Shown here piece by piece: positions 8,193 through 15,562 of a stretch of 23,868 bases of DNA. The DNA comes from JAQBGV01 sp032128395. Lineage in GTDB: Bacteria > Planctomycetota > UBA8108 > UBA1146. The stretch lies in the NCBI GenBank assembly GCA_032128395.1, contig JAQBGV010000247.1, positions 1 through 23,868 on the forward strand. Direction: 5' to 3'. The notes beneath the pieces are model-generated. The model saw only the letters and a list, made by a program, of their open reading frames with translations. It searched no databases and had not been told where the DNA came from. The translations under genes were made by a program, and so were the position numbers. Every line of letters starts with the position of its first letter. The first letter of the stretch is position 1.

Positions 8193-10883
8193 CTCGTCCT
8201 CTTGCCGCTCTCTCCCGCCAGCCTCCTCGAATCTGCCATCGCGATAGACGACGAAGCGTAGGTCATCGCGGGTTGCGGCCTCCTGGTCGGGGCCGTGGCA
8301 ACGGATGAGCGCGAAGCGCCGGGTGGCGTCCTTCTCCTGCTCTTCCTCGAGTGGATCGCTCGAGAACACCACCTGGAACCGATTGCCCCACGGGTCTGCG
8401 AGGAGGCGCTCCGCACCGATCTTCGTCAGGAGGAGCTCTTCCGACTCGGAGGGGGTCGCCTTCGGTCCCGACCCGTTCTGCCACTCCTCGAAGAGGCGCA
8501 CGCCAAGTTTTCGGGCCGCGACCTCGGTCTCGGCTCGCTGCTTCGAACGGAGAGCGATCTGCATCGGGTTGTCTCGATCCCGGTCCGACTCGAGCTCGAA
8601 ACGGCCGGGGACGATCTCGGATGGGAAGACATTGTTGGTGCGATCCGCGTCCGCCGTCTCGAGGTTCGGGTCGAGCACCAGCTTCGCGATCGGGGCATCG
8701 GTGACGAAGAGCCGAGAGACGACCTCACCGTCGCGACGCCAGATCTCGGTGGGGATGCGCATCTCCTCGGTCCGCCCGTCCTCGTAGGTGATCTCGACCA
8801 CGATCGGCATCACCAGACCGCCGATGTTCCGGAAACGCACCGAGTAGAAGTTCCACGGCACCTCGAGAAGCTCGTGGTCCCCTTCCTCGAGTTTCGCCAA
8901 GAAGCGATCGTAGTCGCGGCGGTCCTCGGGCGTGACGTCGAGATCGTCGAAGGAGTTGTAGAAGTCGAGGAGTTCGGGGAATCGGTCGGTGCGCTTCGAT
9001 TCCTCGGCGAAGCGGCGCTTCGAGAGCGTCACCGGCTCGGCATCACGATCCCGCCGCTGGTACTCCTTGTCGTTCTCGGGGTCGCCGTTCTTCAGGGTGA
9101 AGTGGGTCACTCGCTCGATCGCCAGATCGCAGTGGTCGGTCGAGTAGAACCACCCGCGCCAGAACCAGTCGAGGTCGACCCCCGAGGCGTCCTCCAGAGT
9201 ACGGAAGAGATCGGCGGGCTGCGGGCGGCGGAACGCCCAACGCCGCGAATACTCCGCGAACGCGAAGTCGAAGAGTTCCCGCCCGAGGATGCTCTCGCGC
9301 AGGATGTTCAGCGCGGTCGCGGGCTTCGCGTATGCGTTGCTGCCGAATTGCAGCAGCGACTCCGAGTTGGTCATGATCGGGACCTGCCGGTCGCTGGTCA
9401 GGAACGAGACGATGTTCTTCGGCTCCCCGCGCCTCGACGGGTACTCATCCTCCCAGGTCTGCTCCGCGAGGTACTGACAGAACGTGTTCAGGCCCTCGTC
9501 CATCCAAGTCCACTGCCGCTCGTCCGAGTTGATGATCATCGGGAACCAGTTGTGTCCGACCTCGTGGATGACCACCGAGATCAGCCCGTACTTCGTCCGC
9601 TCCGAGTAGGTCCCGTCCTCCTCGGGGCGGGGGCCGTTGAAGCAGATCATCGGATACTCCATACCGCCGACCGGCCCGTTGACCGAGATCGCGACCGGGT
9701 AGGGATACGGCACGGTGTGCTGGGAGTAAACCTCGAGGGTGTGTGCCACGGCGTGCGTCGAATAGCGGCTCCAGAGCGGCTCCCCCTCGTTCGGGTAGTA
9801 CGACATCGCGAGGATTCGGTCGTGCGCCGCCCCCGGGACGACGACCCCCATCGCGTCCCAGATGAACTTCGGCGAGCTGGCGAACGCGAAGTCGCGGACG
9901 TTCTCCGCGCGGAAGTTCCAGGTGCGGGTTCCGGTCGCCGCTCGGCTCTCGGTCTCCCGGGCTTCTTCCGGCGTGACGACGAAACGCGGGACGTCGGAAT
10001 TGCGCGCCGCCTCGAAGCGCTCCCTCTGCTTCGTGGTGAGCACCTCTTCGGCGTTCTGCAGCACCCCCGTCGAGCCGACGATGTGGGTGTCGGGGACGGT
10101 GATCCGCACGTCGTAGTCCCCGAACTCGAGCGTGAACTCGCCGGAGCCGACGAACTGCTTGTGCTGCCACCCGTCGACGTCGGTGTACGCGCACATCCGC
10201 GGGAACCACTGCGCGATCTCGTAGATCGCATTCCCGGTCTTTTCGAACCACTCGTAGCCCCCGCGCGCGCGGATCACATCGGCCGGGATGATGTTGTGCT
10301 CCCAGTCGACGCGGAAAGTGACGCTCTTCCCCGCCTCGAGGGGTTCGGGGAGGTCGACCCGCATCATCGTACTCACCACGGTGTGGGGGATCGGAGCGCC
10401 GGCGGTGTCGGTCACCGATTGGATGTCGCAGCCGCCCTGGAACTCCCGTTGCCGCGCGAGGCGCTTCATCCAACCGAAACTACGACCCTCCGTCAGATCC
10501 TCGTCGGTCTCGGTCATCGCTCCGATCGAGTCGCTCCGGAATCGATTCTGGTCGAGCTGCATCCAGAGGTACGTCAACGTGTGGGGAGAGTGATTGTGAT
10601 AGGTGACCCGCTCGGAGCCGATGATCCGGTGCTCGGTCGCATCGATCGTGACGTCGATGACGTGGTCCGCGCGCTGCTGCCAGTACTGGGGTCCCGGAGC
10701 TCCGCTCGCGAGCCGCACCTCGGTGGGGGTCGGCAAGATCTCGTCGAGTTGACGGAACGAGTCCGCCTGGTCGAACTTGTCGACGACGAGCCACGGACCT
10801 GGAGGGTCGTGGGGATCATGGCCGAGGAGCGCCGGGGAGAGGAAGCAGACACCCAGGAGGGCGGCGATGGACAGGCGTGGCAT
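8181..10883 (-). CDS. Secreted M1-family zinc metallopeptidase with GspG-like C-terminal domain
   Basis: This is a 900-aa exported aminopeptidase-type protein. A signal peptide (MPRLSIAALLGVCFLSPALLG) is followed by an M1 N-terminal beta-saddle (about 60-280), then the catalytic thermolysin-like domain. The exopeptidase motif GGMEYP is present. Zinc ligands are H440, H444 (HEVGHNW, catalytic E441) and E463 (DEGLNTF), with the exact HExxH-x18-E spacing. After the M1 part, which ends near a conserved LDPNLETADADRTNN stretch, residues of about 775-880 resemble the C-terminal half of type II secretion pseudopilin GspG: DPWGNRF at 830, then HGPDQEAATRDDL with Asp873/Asp874, echoing the GspG calcium-site region (S.G.DG...DDI). 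ATG 10883 has GAGG six to seven bases upstream. The gene lies downstream of a terminator, so it is probably its own unit. A role in peptide scavenging outside the cytoplasm is inferred. Confidence 0.93.
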   Translation of the reverse strand: MPRLSIAALLGVCFLSPALLGHDPHDPPGPWLVVDKFDQADSFRQLDEILPTPTEVRLASGAPGPQYWQQRADHVIDVTIDATEHRIIGSERVTYHNHSPHTLTYLWMQLDQNRFRSDSIGAMTETDEDLTEGRSFGWMKRLARQREFQGGCDIQSVTDTAGAPIPHTVVSTMMRVDLPEPLEAGKSVTFRVDWEHNIIPADVIRARGGYEWFEKTGNAIYEIAQWFPRMCAYTDVDGWQHKQFVGSGEFTLEFGDYDVRITVPDTHIVGSTGVLQNAEEVLTTKQRERFEAARNSDVPRFVVTPEEARETESRAATGTRTWNFRAENVRDFAFASSPKFIWDAMGVVVPGAAHDRILAMSYYPNEGEPLWSRYSTHAVAHTLEVYSQHTVPYPYPVAISVNGPVGGMEYPMICFNGPRPEEDGTYSERTKYGLISVVIHEVGHNWFPMIINSDERQWTWMDEGLNTFCQYLAEQTWEDEYPSRRGEPKNIVSFLTSDRQVPIMTNSESLLQFGSNAYAKPATALNILRESILGRELFDFAFAEYSRRWAFRRPQPADLFRTLEDASGVDLDWFWRGWFYSTDHCDLAIERVTHFTLKNGDPENDKEYQRRDRDAEPVTLSKRRFAEESKRTDRFPELLDFYNSFDDLDVTPEDRRDYDRFLAKLEEGDHELLEVPWNFYSVRFRNIGGLVMPIVVEITYEDGRTEEMRIPTEIWRRDGEVVSRLFVTDAPIAKLVLDPNLETADADRTNNVFPSEIVPGRFELESDRDRDNPMQIALRSKQRAETEVAARKLGVRLFEEWQNGSGPKATPSESEELLLTKIGAERLLADPWGNRFQVVFSSDPLEEEQEKDATRRFALIRCHGPDQEAATRDDLRFVVYRDGRFEEAGGRERQEDEGSR

Positions 10884-10979
10884 AGGAACCTCGTTTCGAG
10901 GGGACGCCCTCGATGGTAGGTCGAACCCCCGAAGACGCAAGTGTGCAAGGACCGGGAGATACCCAGGGAGATCAAGAAG

Positions 10980-11018
10980 GGATCCCCGCCCTCCGGCAGC
11001 ACCGGGGGGCGGGGATCC
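10980..11018 (-). terminator. Strong hairpin terminator after the VWA-like gene
   Basis: The arms GGATCCCCGCCC (10980-10991) and GGGCGGGGATCC (11007-11018) pair perfectly over 12 bp. The stem continues through a T-G pair and a CCGG/CCGG inner helix to a 5-nt loop (CAGCA), giving about 17 stacked pairs. On the minus strand it follows the stop of the 11059-11751 gene by 40 bp and is followed by a T-rich run (CCTTCTTGATCT). It separates that gene from the M1 peptidase downstream. Confidence 0.75.
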
Positions 11019-11058
11019 TAGGATCTCGATACACGTGAACGTGGTTCTTCGGGCCGCT

Positions 11059-11751
11059 CTAGTAGTTGACCTCGCGGTAGGTCCCCGAGTTCATGTTCGC
11101 GAGCTGTTGGTAGAACGCCTGATCCCCCGTGTAGAACCCGGAGAAGTAGACGGTGTGGATCGGGATCGACTGGTAGTTGGAGCTGGTGATCTCGAGGAGA
11201 GCACTGCTCGTCGAGCTGGCGCAGGTGGGGCCACGGGCGCCACAGATCACCAGCTGCTTGTGGTCGGACGCCGCGATCTGGGTGATCGCCAGCGCAGCGA
11301 CGGAGGCCTGGACGATGCAGTGGGTCTCGACCGGCGCCAGCGTCGCCATCCACTGCCCCGCGGAGGCCTTGTTCGAAGCATTCGCAGCCTTGGCCACCGG
11401 CGACCAGATGTAGTTCTGCGCGTTGAATCCGACGAGGCTGAACTGGGCGTTCTCGCTCAGCTGATTGACGGCCGCTTGGATCTCGGCGCGGATGCCGACG
11501 TAGACCGAGGTGTCCCCGCAAAATCCGTAGGCGGGGAAGCACCAGACGAAGCAGTCCCCTTCGAACTCGTCGCCGTAGAAGACGATCGTCTCGGGCTGGT
11601 CTTCCTCATCCTCATCGACAGCCTTCCCCCCGGCCGGAAGGTCGAGAGGCCGCTTGAGCCCCGCGGCATTGTCGAATGCATCCCCCTGAGGGGCGACACC
11701 GAAGATCGCGACCGCGAGGCAGAGGACCATCAGCAGCAACGAGTGTCGCAT
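11059..11751 (-). CDS. Secreted VWA-like protein with degenerate metal site
   Basis: This is a 230-aa exported protein with a signal peptide (about 1-25, MRHSLLLMVLCLAVAIFGVA) and an acidic linker (DEDEEDQ near residue 46). The rest follows the order of a von Willebrand factor A fold. A first strand (ETIVFYGDE) is followed by a helix (RAEIQAAVNQLSENAQF), then FSLVGFNAQNYIWSP and NASNKASAGQWMATL, where VWA proteins have FN..V..W and the helix with A..W...L. An IHTVYFSG strand and the closing QAFYQQLANMNSGTYREV match VWA ends (FL..LA..NGGTY). The DxSxS MIDAS motif is not recognisable, the usual T/G site is replaced by VETHC, and SDG is replaced by CGARG, so metal-dependent adhesion is probably lost. 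Six or more cysteines suggest disulphides. The start codon has only a weak AAAG-type ribosome site. The VWA assignment is by pattern, not by search. Confidence 0.72.
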   Translation of the reverse strand: MRHSLLLMVLCLAVAIFGVAPQGDAFDNAAGLKRPLDLPAGGKAVDEDEEDQPETIVFYGDEFEGDCFVWCFPAYGFCGDTSVYVGIRAEIQAAVNQLSENAQFSLVGFNAQNYIWSPVAKAANASNKASAGQWMATLAPVETHCIVQASVAALAITQIAASDHKQLVICGARGPTCASSTSSALLEITSSNYQSIPIHTVYFSGFYTGDQAFYQQLANMNSGTYREVNY

Positions 11752-12172
11752 CGGACACTTTTCTTTCCGTCCGGAGCACGACCTTGCGCAACTCCAGAAC
11801 CCGGCGGATTTCTCGCGCCGGCAAACTCGGCAACCCGATCACCCCACGGCCCCAACATCTCGGGCACAGTGGAAGGTGTGCGGACGATTTCGGTACAGCT
11901 TACGGTGAGCCCGAATGCCACGATTCAGCGGCCCCGATTCAGCGGCAACTCCTTCTGTGACGAAACCAGTGTTGCGTCTCACGCGATCGAAGTCTACGGG
12001 CTAGATGGCCCCCCTCCAGGCGCGCGCCCGGAACCTCACGATCTAGTCCTCGATGGCAGGGCCCCCCTACCCTTGGTAGTCTGTGCGTCGACCCTGACCG
12101 CACTCGAAACTGGACTATCAAGTCCGGATCTCCGTCCACGTGGGGAGCTCCAGCCCGTAGAGAGCAGTTGCG
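11752..12172. other. Divergent intergenic region without convincing gene
   Basis: These 421 bp separate the VWA-like gene (-) from the candidate selenoprotein (+) and must contain both promoters. I see no ORF with coding character. The visible structure is a short direct repeat, GATTCAGCGGC at 11922-11932 and again at 11936-11946, and the small hairpin described separately at 12110-12127. Confidence 0.5.
12110..12127 (+). promoter_or_regulatory. Small dyad in leader of the candidate selenoprotein gene
   Basis: CTGGACT (12110-12116) and AGTCCGG (12121-12127) form a seven-pair stem, including one T-G pair, with the loop ATCA, 46 bp before the start codon. It could be an operator or an mRNA leader hairpin. 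Nothing else identifies a regulator. Confidence 0.25.
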
Positions 12173-13492
12173 ATGACCCGAGTCGCGTGGTTTCTCGTCG
12201 GAATCCTCCTCTGGACTCCCTCGCTCTCACTCGAAGCTTCCCCCGCGGAGTCGGTCAGGTACCGAATCTCCATCGCGCAGGGCGATGCACCGTCGCTCGA
12301 GATCGACCTGACTACCTTTCGACTCCCCTCGGCGGGTGGCGCGCTGCGTGTCGTGATCGTCCCCGACCGCGAAGTGCCGGGCCTCCCCTTGCTGTCGATC
12401 GTCATCGATCGCGATGGGAATCCGCGAGCGGACCTCACCGATCACCGCGATCGCACGGTCTCCGACGCACTCCTCTATTGGCTCGAGGCGGAAGCCGCAG
12501 TTCCGCCGGAGTGGCGGGTCGCAGGAGCGCAAGGGACGGAGAAGATCCGTCTCTCCAGTCTTCGCCTCCGCTCCCGGATCGCGATGCATCGATCCTGTAC
12601 CGCGCCGGAGGGAGCGGCGGCAACGCTGCACATGGCGCTCGAAGAGCCAGTGCTCGAGATGAACGGAGAGCTGAAGACCGAGCTCCGCACCCTCGACTGG
12701 CGGTTCGAACTCGATGCCGCGGGTGCGTTCCGAGGGGGAGAGCTGCGTCGTGAGTTGGTGAGATCGATCGGTGCGGTCGAGCAGGTGGACGCTCCGCGCA
12801 TCGAGATCGAGGTGATCTCACGAACTGCACTCGAGGCCGACGAGGCGCGCCGGGTCTGGCTCGAGTTCGAGCTGCTCGCGCCCGCCGCGCGGTGCATTCT
12901 TCCCGGACAAGATGCGAAGCAGGTCGACGCGGCGCTCGAGCGCCTCGAACGCCACCGGACCGAGCAGCCGGATGGCAAACTCGCCGCCGCGGTCCCCCGC
13001 CTCGAGGCCGGCCTGACCAGCAGGAGCGAGTGGCTCGCCGGAGGAACCCCCGACGAGCGCGCCGAGAGACTCATCGGCCACCCCGCGCCCGAGTTCGGAC
13101 TCACCGACCTCGACGGCGAGCAGCTCTCGCTCTCTTCCCTTCGCGGGAAGCCGGTGCTCCTGAGCTTCTGGGGACATACCTGAGGGAAGTGTCGTGCGGA
13201 GGCTCCGCACCTCAGCAATCTCCAGAGCAAGCACCGGGAGAGCGGCCTGGTCGTTCTCGGCGTCAACATCGACAATGACTCTCGGGAGCGGATCCAGAAG
13301 TTCGTCGCAGCGGAGAAACTCGAGTACCGGATGCTCCTACGGGGAGATCGGGTGGGTTTCCGCGACTACCATTGCCGGGCGTTCCCGACCCTGTACTGGA
13401 TCGACCGGGAGGGAATCATCGTGGCCCGGGACTACGGTCTCCTCTCCCCCGGCGAACTCGAGGAACGCGCTAGGACGATCACCGGGAGGTAG
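12173..13492 (+). CDS. Candidate selenoprotein: exported TlpA/AhpC-like thioredoxin-fold protein, TGA (Sec) at 13181
   Basis: Read through the TGA at 13181-13183, the frame runs from ATG 12173 to TAG 13490-13492 and gives 439 aa. Residues 1-23 form a signal peptide, 24-290 an N-terminal region I do not recognise, and about 295-439 a thioredoxin fold of the redoxin/TlpA type. The fold starts at LIGHPAPEFGLTDLDG and continues with LRGKPVLLSFWGHT. The redox motif is then U337-G-K-C340, where the family has CxxC, followed by RAEAPHLSNL, a VVLGVNID strand and the cis-proline loop AFPTLYWID (P405). The frame downstream is open for 102 codons and keeps family features to the natural stop, so no frameshift is needed. 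A stem-loop consistent with a bacterial SECIS follows the TGA. Other genes here (1783, 4861, 7202, 13563, 15212) stop at TGA, so a general code change is excluded. The alternative is a Cys-to-stop point mutation or base error giving a 336-aa fragment. No sel genes are in the window. Function: probably a periplasmic thiol oxidoreductase or peroxide reductase. Confidence 0.75.
13181..13214 (+). promoter_or_regulatory. Candidate bacterial SECIS stem-loop
   Basis: Immediately 3' of the TGA, GTGCGGA (13194-13200) pairs perfectly with TCCGCAC (13204-13210) around the loop GGC. TGAG (13181-13184), containing the TGA itself, can also pair with CTCA (13211-13214). The apical loop begins 17 nt after the TGA and starts with G. 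Both points agree with the published loose bacterial pattern (loop about 16-37 nt from UGA, G within its first two bases). The region is coding, so the stem also spells R-A-E-A-P-H. In GC-rich DNA a 7-bp hairpin may arise by chance. Confidence 0.55.
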
Positions 13493-13562
13493 AATCGGCA
13501 CCCCTGGCTTTGCCCCGACAAGAAAGACCGCAGCGAAAGACTGCAGAGAGAGAGGAGCGACC

Positions 13563-14669
13563 GTGCTCGATCGCGCTCGCATGCCCCTGATCTTGTTCGT
13601 GGTCCTGGGAGGACTGCTCGCCGCCACTCCCGACACACATGCCCAGTGCGTACTCTCCTATGTGTGGACCTGCTCCGAAGACGACAGTGTTCTCCGCCGG
13701 GTGGCCCTCGATGGTCTCGCGATCGAGGAGACGATCACCATCGCTCTCCCCGGGACACCGATCACCGGAATCACTGGGATCTCGATCGATCCGCTCACGG
13801 AGACCTTCTACCTGCTCGCCTACTTCGGCCCCGGCTCCTCTCCGTTCCTCCTGCAGTACGATCCCAACGTTGGGGTCGCCCAAGTGCTCGGAAACACGTT
13901 CGTCGACTTCGTCGCGCTGCAGTTCCTCCCGACCGGGGAGCTGCGCGCGATCAGTGCCGACACCGCGGCGATCGTGAGCACATTCTGCGATCTCGATCTC
14001 CTCTCCGGAGCGCCGACCGACATCTGCTCCTTCGGGAACGGCGATGCGGGAGAAGCGATCGCGTACGAGCCGATCAGTGGACAGGTGTTCCACGCCTCCG
14101 GAGCGACGAACGTCGTCTTCGAGGAACAGGACCTGGTCATGGGAGCGGATCCGTGCGACGTGCTCCCGATCGATGTCGCAACGACTCCGCTGGCCGGCAC
14201 CGAGGTTTCCGGACTCACCTACTGGCCCGAAGAAGATGCATTCCTCTGGTCGCAGGTGGGACCGTCGAGTGCGCTCTACCTCGTGACGGCAACCGGGACG
14301 GTCACGTCGCTGGGGAACCTGGGACACTCGGTCAGCGACATGGCGGTCGTCGAGATCGCGACCCCGTGCCCCCCTCCGAATGAATTCGAACGGGGAGACA
14401 CCAACGACGATGGCTCGATCAACATCGCAGACGCGGTCTTCACCCTGAGCGTGCTCTTCCCGCAGCCCGGGAGCACGCCGCAGCACCCCTGCGACGACGC
14501 AGCGGATGCCAATGACGACGGGTCGATCAACATCGCGGACGCGGTGTCGATTCTCAGCGTCCTCTTCCCGCAACCGGGGATGACGCCCACGTTCCCGGAT
14601 CCGACTGGTGCGTGCGGACAGGATCCGACCGGCGACGCGCTCTCGTGCCTGCAATCGATCTGTCCCTGA
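13563..14669 (+). CDS. Secreted beta-propeller-like protein with duplicated dockerin-like repeat
   Basis: This is a 368-aa exported protein. The N-terminal segment (RMPLILFVVLGGLLAATPDTHAQ) is a signal peptide, probably cut after AQ near residue 28. Residues of about 30-270 look like a small beta-propeller: repeated strand units such as ITGISIDPLTETFYLLAY, VALQFLPTGELRAIS, AIAYEPISGQVFHASG and GLTYWPEEDAFLWSQVG recur every 45-60 residues. From Gly278 come two nearly identical dockerin-type calcium loops, each containing NDDGSINIADAV and ending LSVLFPQPG. The protein closes with the tail CGQDPTGDALSC, then ICP. GTG 13563 is chosen because AGAGGAG lies five bases upstream; ATG 13581 is the alternative. 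It starts 70 bp after the candidate selenoprotein on the same strand and could share a transcript, though a TAGAAT sequence at the end of that gene might be a separate promoter. The ligand is unknown. Confidence 0.84.
   Translation: MLDRARMPLILFVVLGGLLAATPDTHAQCVLSYVWTCSEDDSVLRRVALDGLAIEETITIALPGTPITGITGISIDPLTETFYLLAYFGPGSSPFLLQYDPNVGVAQVLGNTFVDFVALQFLPTGELRAISADTAAIVSTFCDLDLLSGAPTDICSFGNGDAGEAIAYEPISGQVFHASGATNVVFEEQDLVMGADPCDVLPIDVATTPLAGTEVSGLTYWPEEDAFLWSQVGPSSALYLVTATGTVTSLGNLGHSVSDMAVVEIATPCPPPNEFERGDTNDDGSINIADAVFTLSVLFPQPGSTPQHPCDDAADANDDGSINIADAVSILSVLFPQPGMTPTFPDPTGACGQDPTGDALSCLQSICP
14403..14579 (+). repeat. Duplicated dockerin-coding segment
   Basis: Two 69-bp units (14403-14471 and 14511-14579, offset 108 bp) encode 23-residue calcium-loop and helix repeats that differ only in a few residues (FTLSV versus SILSV, PGS versus PGM). 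Codon differences between them show that the copies have diverged at silent sites. Confidence 0.8.
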
Positions 14670-14717
14670 AGAGACCTCCGGCAAACATTTCATCGGAGAG
14701 CATAACTTACACTCCTG

Positions 14718-14745
14718 GCCGGGCGCGGAGAGCTCCACGCCCGGC
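14718..14745 (+). terminator. Hairpin downstream of the dockerin gene
   Basis: GCCGGGCG (14718-14725) pairs with CGCCCGGC (14738-14745). An inner GGAG/CTCC helix extends the stem after a one-base mismatch. It lies 48 bp after the stop codon at 14669. A clear T-tract is missing, so termination may be weak or factor-dependent. Confidence 0.5.
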
Positions 14746-15175
14746 AAGGGATTGCATCCTCACCCGTCACTCCCGCAAGTTCCGGTGCACTGCAGAGCGC
14801 CGAGTGGGCCGGTCGCAGGTTCGATCGCGCGGGAACGAGTGCGGACGTTCTTTCAGAGCAATCCCGGTGCCATGAATTGCCCGAACACACCGACGGTGAG
14901 AAGTGCCCGCTCTCCTGCATTCCCCGCTTCGAGTGATGTCGCTCCCCATCCACAGTTCCTTCAAATCGGCCGGGGGCAGCCGCTCCCACGAGAAATTTCT
15001 GGAGCACGCGAAACGGCGGGTTGTCGATCCCCTCAACTGGTACTACGCTGTCCATTCATTCTTGCCCCGTCACTAGGTTTGTCAGGGTCGACCGCTCTCG
15101 GAACCATCGTCGCAACGGGCCGCGACATCGTTCCACGCGCGGGCTAGGTCTGCTCTGGCATGGATGGCTGAAACG

Positions 15176-15197
15176 CCGGGGGTGAACCCCACCCCGG
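15176..15197 (+). promoter_or_regulatory. GC-rich hairpin just upstream of the small basic gene
   Basis: CCGGGG (15176-15181) can pair with CCCCGG (15192-15197); an alternative fold is GGGG-TGAA-CCCC inside it. The stem ends two bases before the GGGAG ribosome site and 14 bases before ATG 15212, so it could influence translation initiation. Confidence 0.3.
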
Positions 15198-15211
15198 TGG
15201 GAGAAGTAGCG

Positions 15212-15514
15212 ATGGTGGAGTCTCGCATGAAGAAGCGACGGACTACGAATTTGGGCGGTCGCCCTCGGGTACGCACCGGGGACGAAGTTCAGGTCACCGT
15301 CGAGTTCCCGCTCAAGGACTACGCTCGACTCGCCGGATACATCGATCATCGCAAGATCGACGCGATCCGGAGCAATGAGTCGGTGGCAGAACAGAGCAAA
15401 CGGAAAGTGCTCCTGCGCCTCTGGCAGGAATACTGGAACAGCCTCCCTCTGCGCTTGCGTCGCGCGGTCGAGAGCGGCGAACGGTTCGACCGGGAGATGA
15501 AGCGACCGAAGTGA
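15212..15514 (+). CDS. Small basic protein, possibly DNA-binding
   Basis: This 100-aa protein is not assigned to a family. It has a basic N-terminal arm (MKKRRTTNLGGRPRVR) with an AT-hook-like GGRPR core. A short strand (EVQVTVEFPL) and helix (KDYARLAGYIDHRKI) follow, an arrangement reminiscent of ribbon-helix-helix repressors. A long amphipathic C-terminal helix (about 50-95, rich in Arg, Glu and Leu) completes it. Two starts are equally plausible: ATG 15212 (GGGAG, 8-nt spacing) and ATG 15227 (GGTGGAG, 6-nt spacing). The reading frame has coding-type codon use, unlike the overlapping reverse frame. Its TGA overlaps a GTG (GTGA at 15511-15514) that could extend the M48 protease frame, so the two genes are probably co-transcribed. 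A regulatory role toward the protease is inference only. Confidence 0.6.
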   Translation: MVESRMKKRRTTNLGGRPRVRTGDEVQVTVEFPLKDYARLAGYIDHRKIDAIRSNESVAEQSKRKVLLRLWQEYWNSLPLRLRRAVESGERFDREMKRPK

Positions 15515-15562
15515 GGTTCGTTCGGGGACCGGACTGGACCACCGACCTCCGACAGTTGCAGC

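Larger units (their letters stand above)
14670..15211. other. Intergenic stretch with no convincing gene
   Basis: These 542 bp are less GC-biased than the flanking genes and contain the hairpin at 14718-14745 and a small leader hairpin near 15176-15197. Open frames exist on both strands (plus 14608-15147, minus 14690-15055), but their translations are rich in Pro, Arg and Ser, lack domain features and have no ribosome sites. A decayed gene or an unrecognised RNA is possible; I see no positive evidence for either. Confidence 0.5.

Noticed and set aside
8295..10919. 874-codon plus-strand open frame opposite the M1 peptidase
   Set aside because: Composition is repetitive Val/Arg/Glu/Asp typical of an antisense frame in GC-rich DNA. 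The M1 active-site motifs are on the other strand.
13181..13183. Frameshift or plain pseudogene as the explanation of the split thioredoxin gene
   Set aside because: Both halves are in the same frame, so no frameshift is involved. A nonsense mutation remains possible but is less likely, given its exact position at the redox cysteine, the intact downstream frame and the SECIS-like stem.
13194..13562. Plus-frame extension that would start the dockerin gene at 13194 and overlap the candidate selenoprotein
   Set aside because: The extra residues are low-complexity Ser/Arg and overlap the well-conserved thioredoxin frame. GTG 13563 has a good ribosome site followed by a signal peptide.
14778..14840. 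tRNA-like element suggested by GGTTCGATC and GTTCC/GGAAC ends
   Set aside because: The T-stem does not pair, the span is only about 58 nt, and no D or anticodon arm can be drawn.
14608..15147. Open frame on the plus strand (179 codons) and a 121-codon minus frame in the 0.5-kb gap
   Set aside because: Neither has a ribosome site, a recognisable motif or coding-like composition. The plus frame overlaps the end of the dockerin gene out of frame.
15164..15211. Upstream ATG for the small basic protein
   Set aside because: The region forms a hairpin and includes the ribosome site for ATG 15212. No Shine-Dalgarno precedes ATG 15164.
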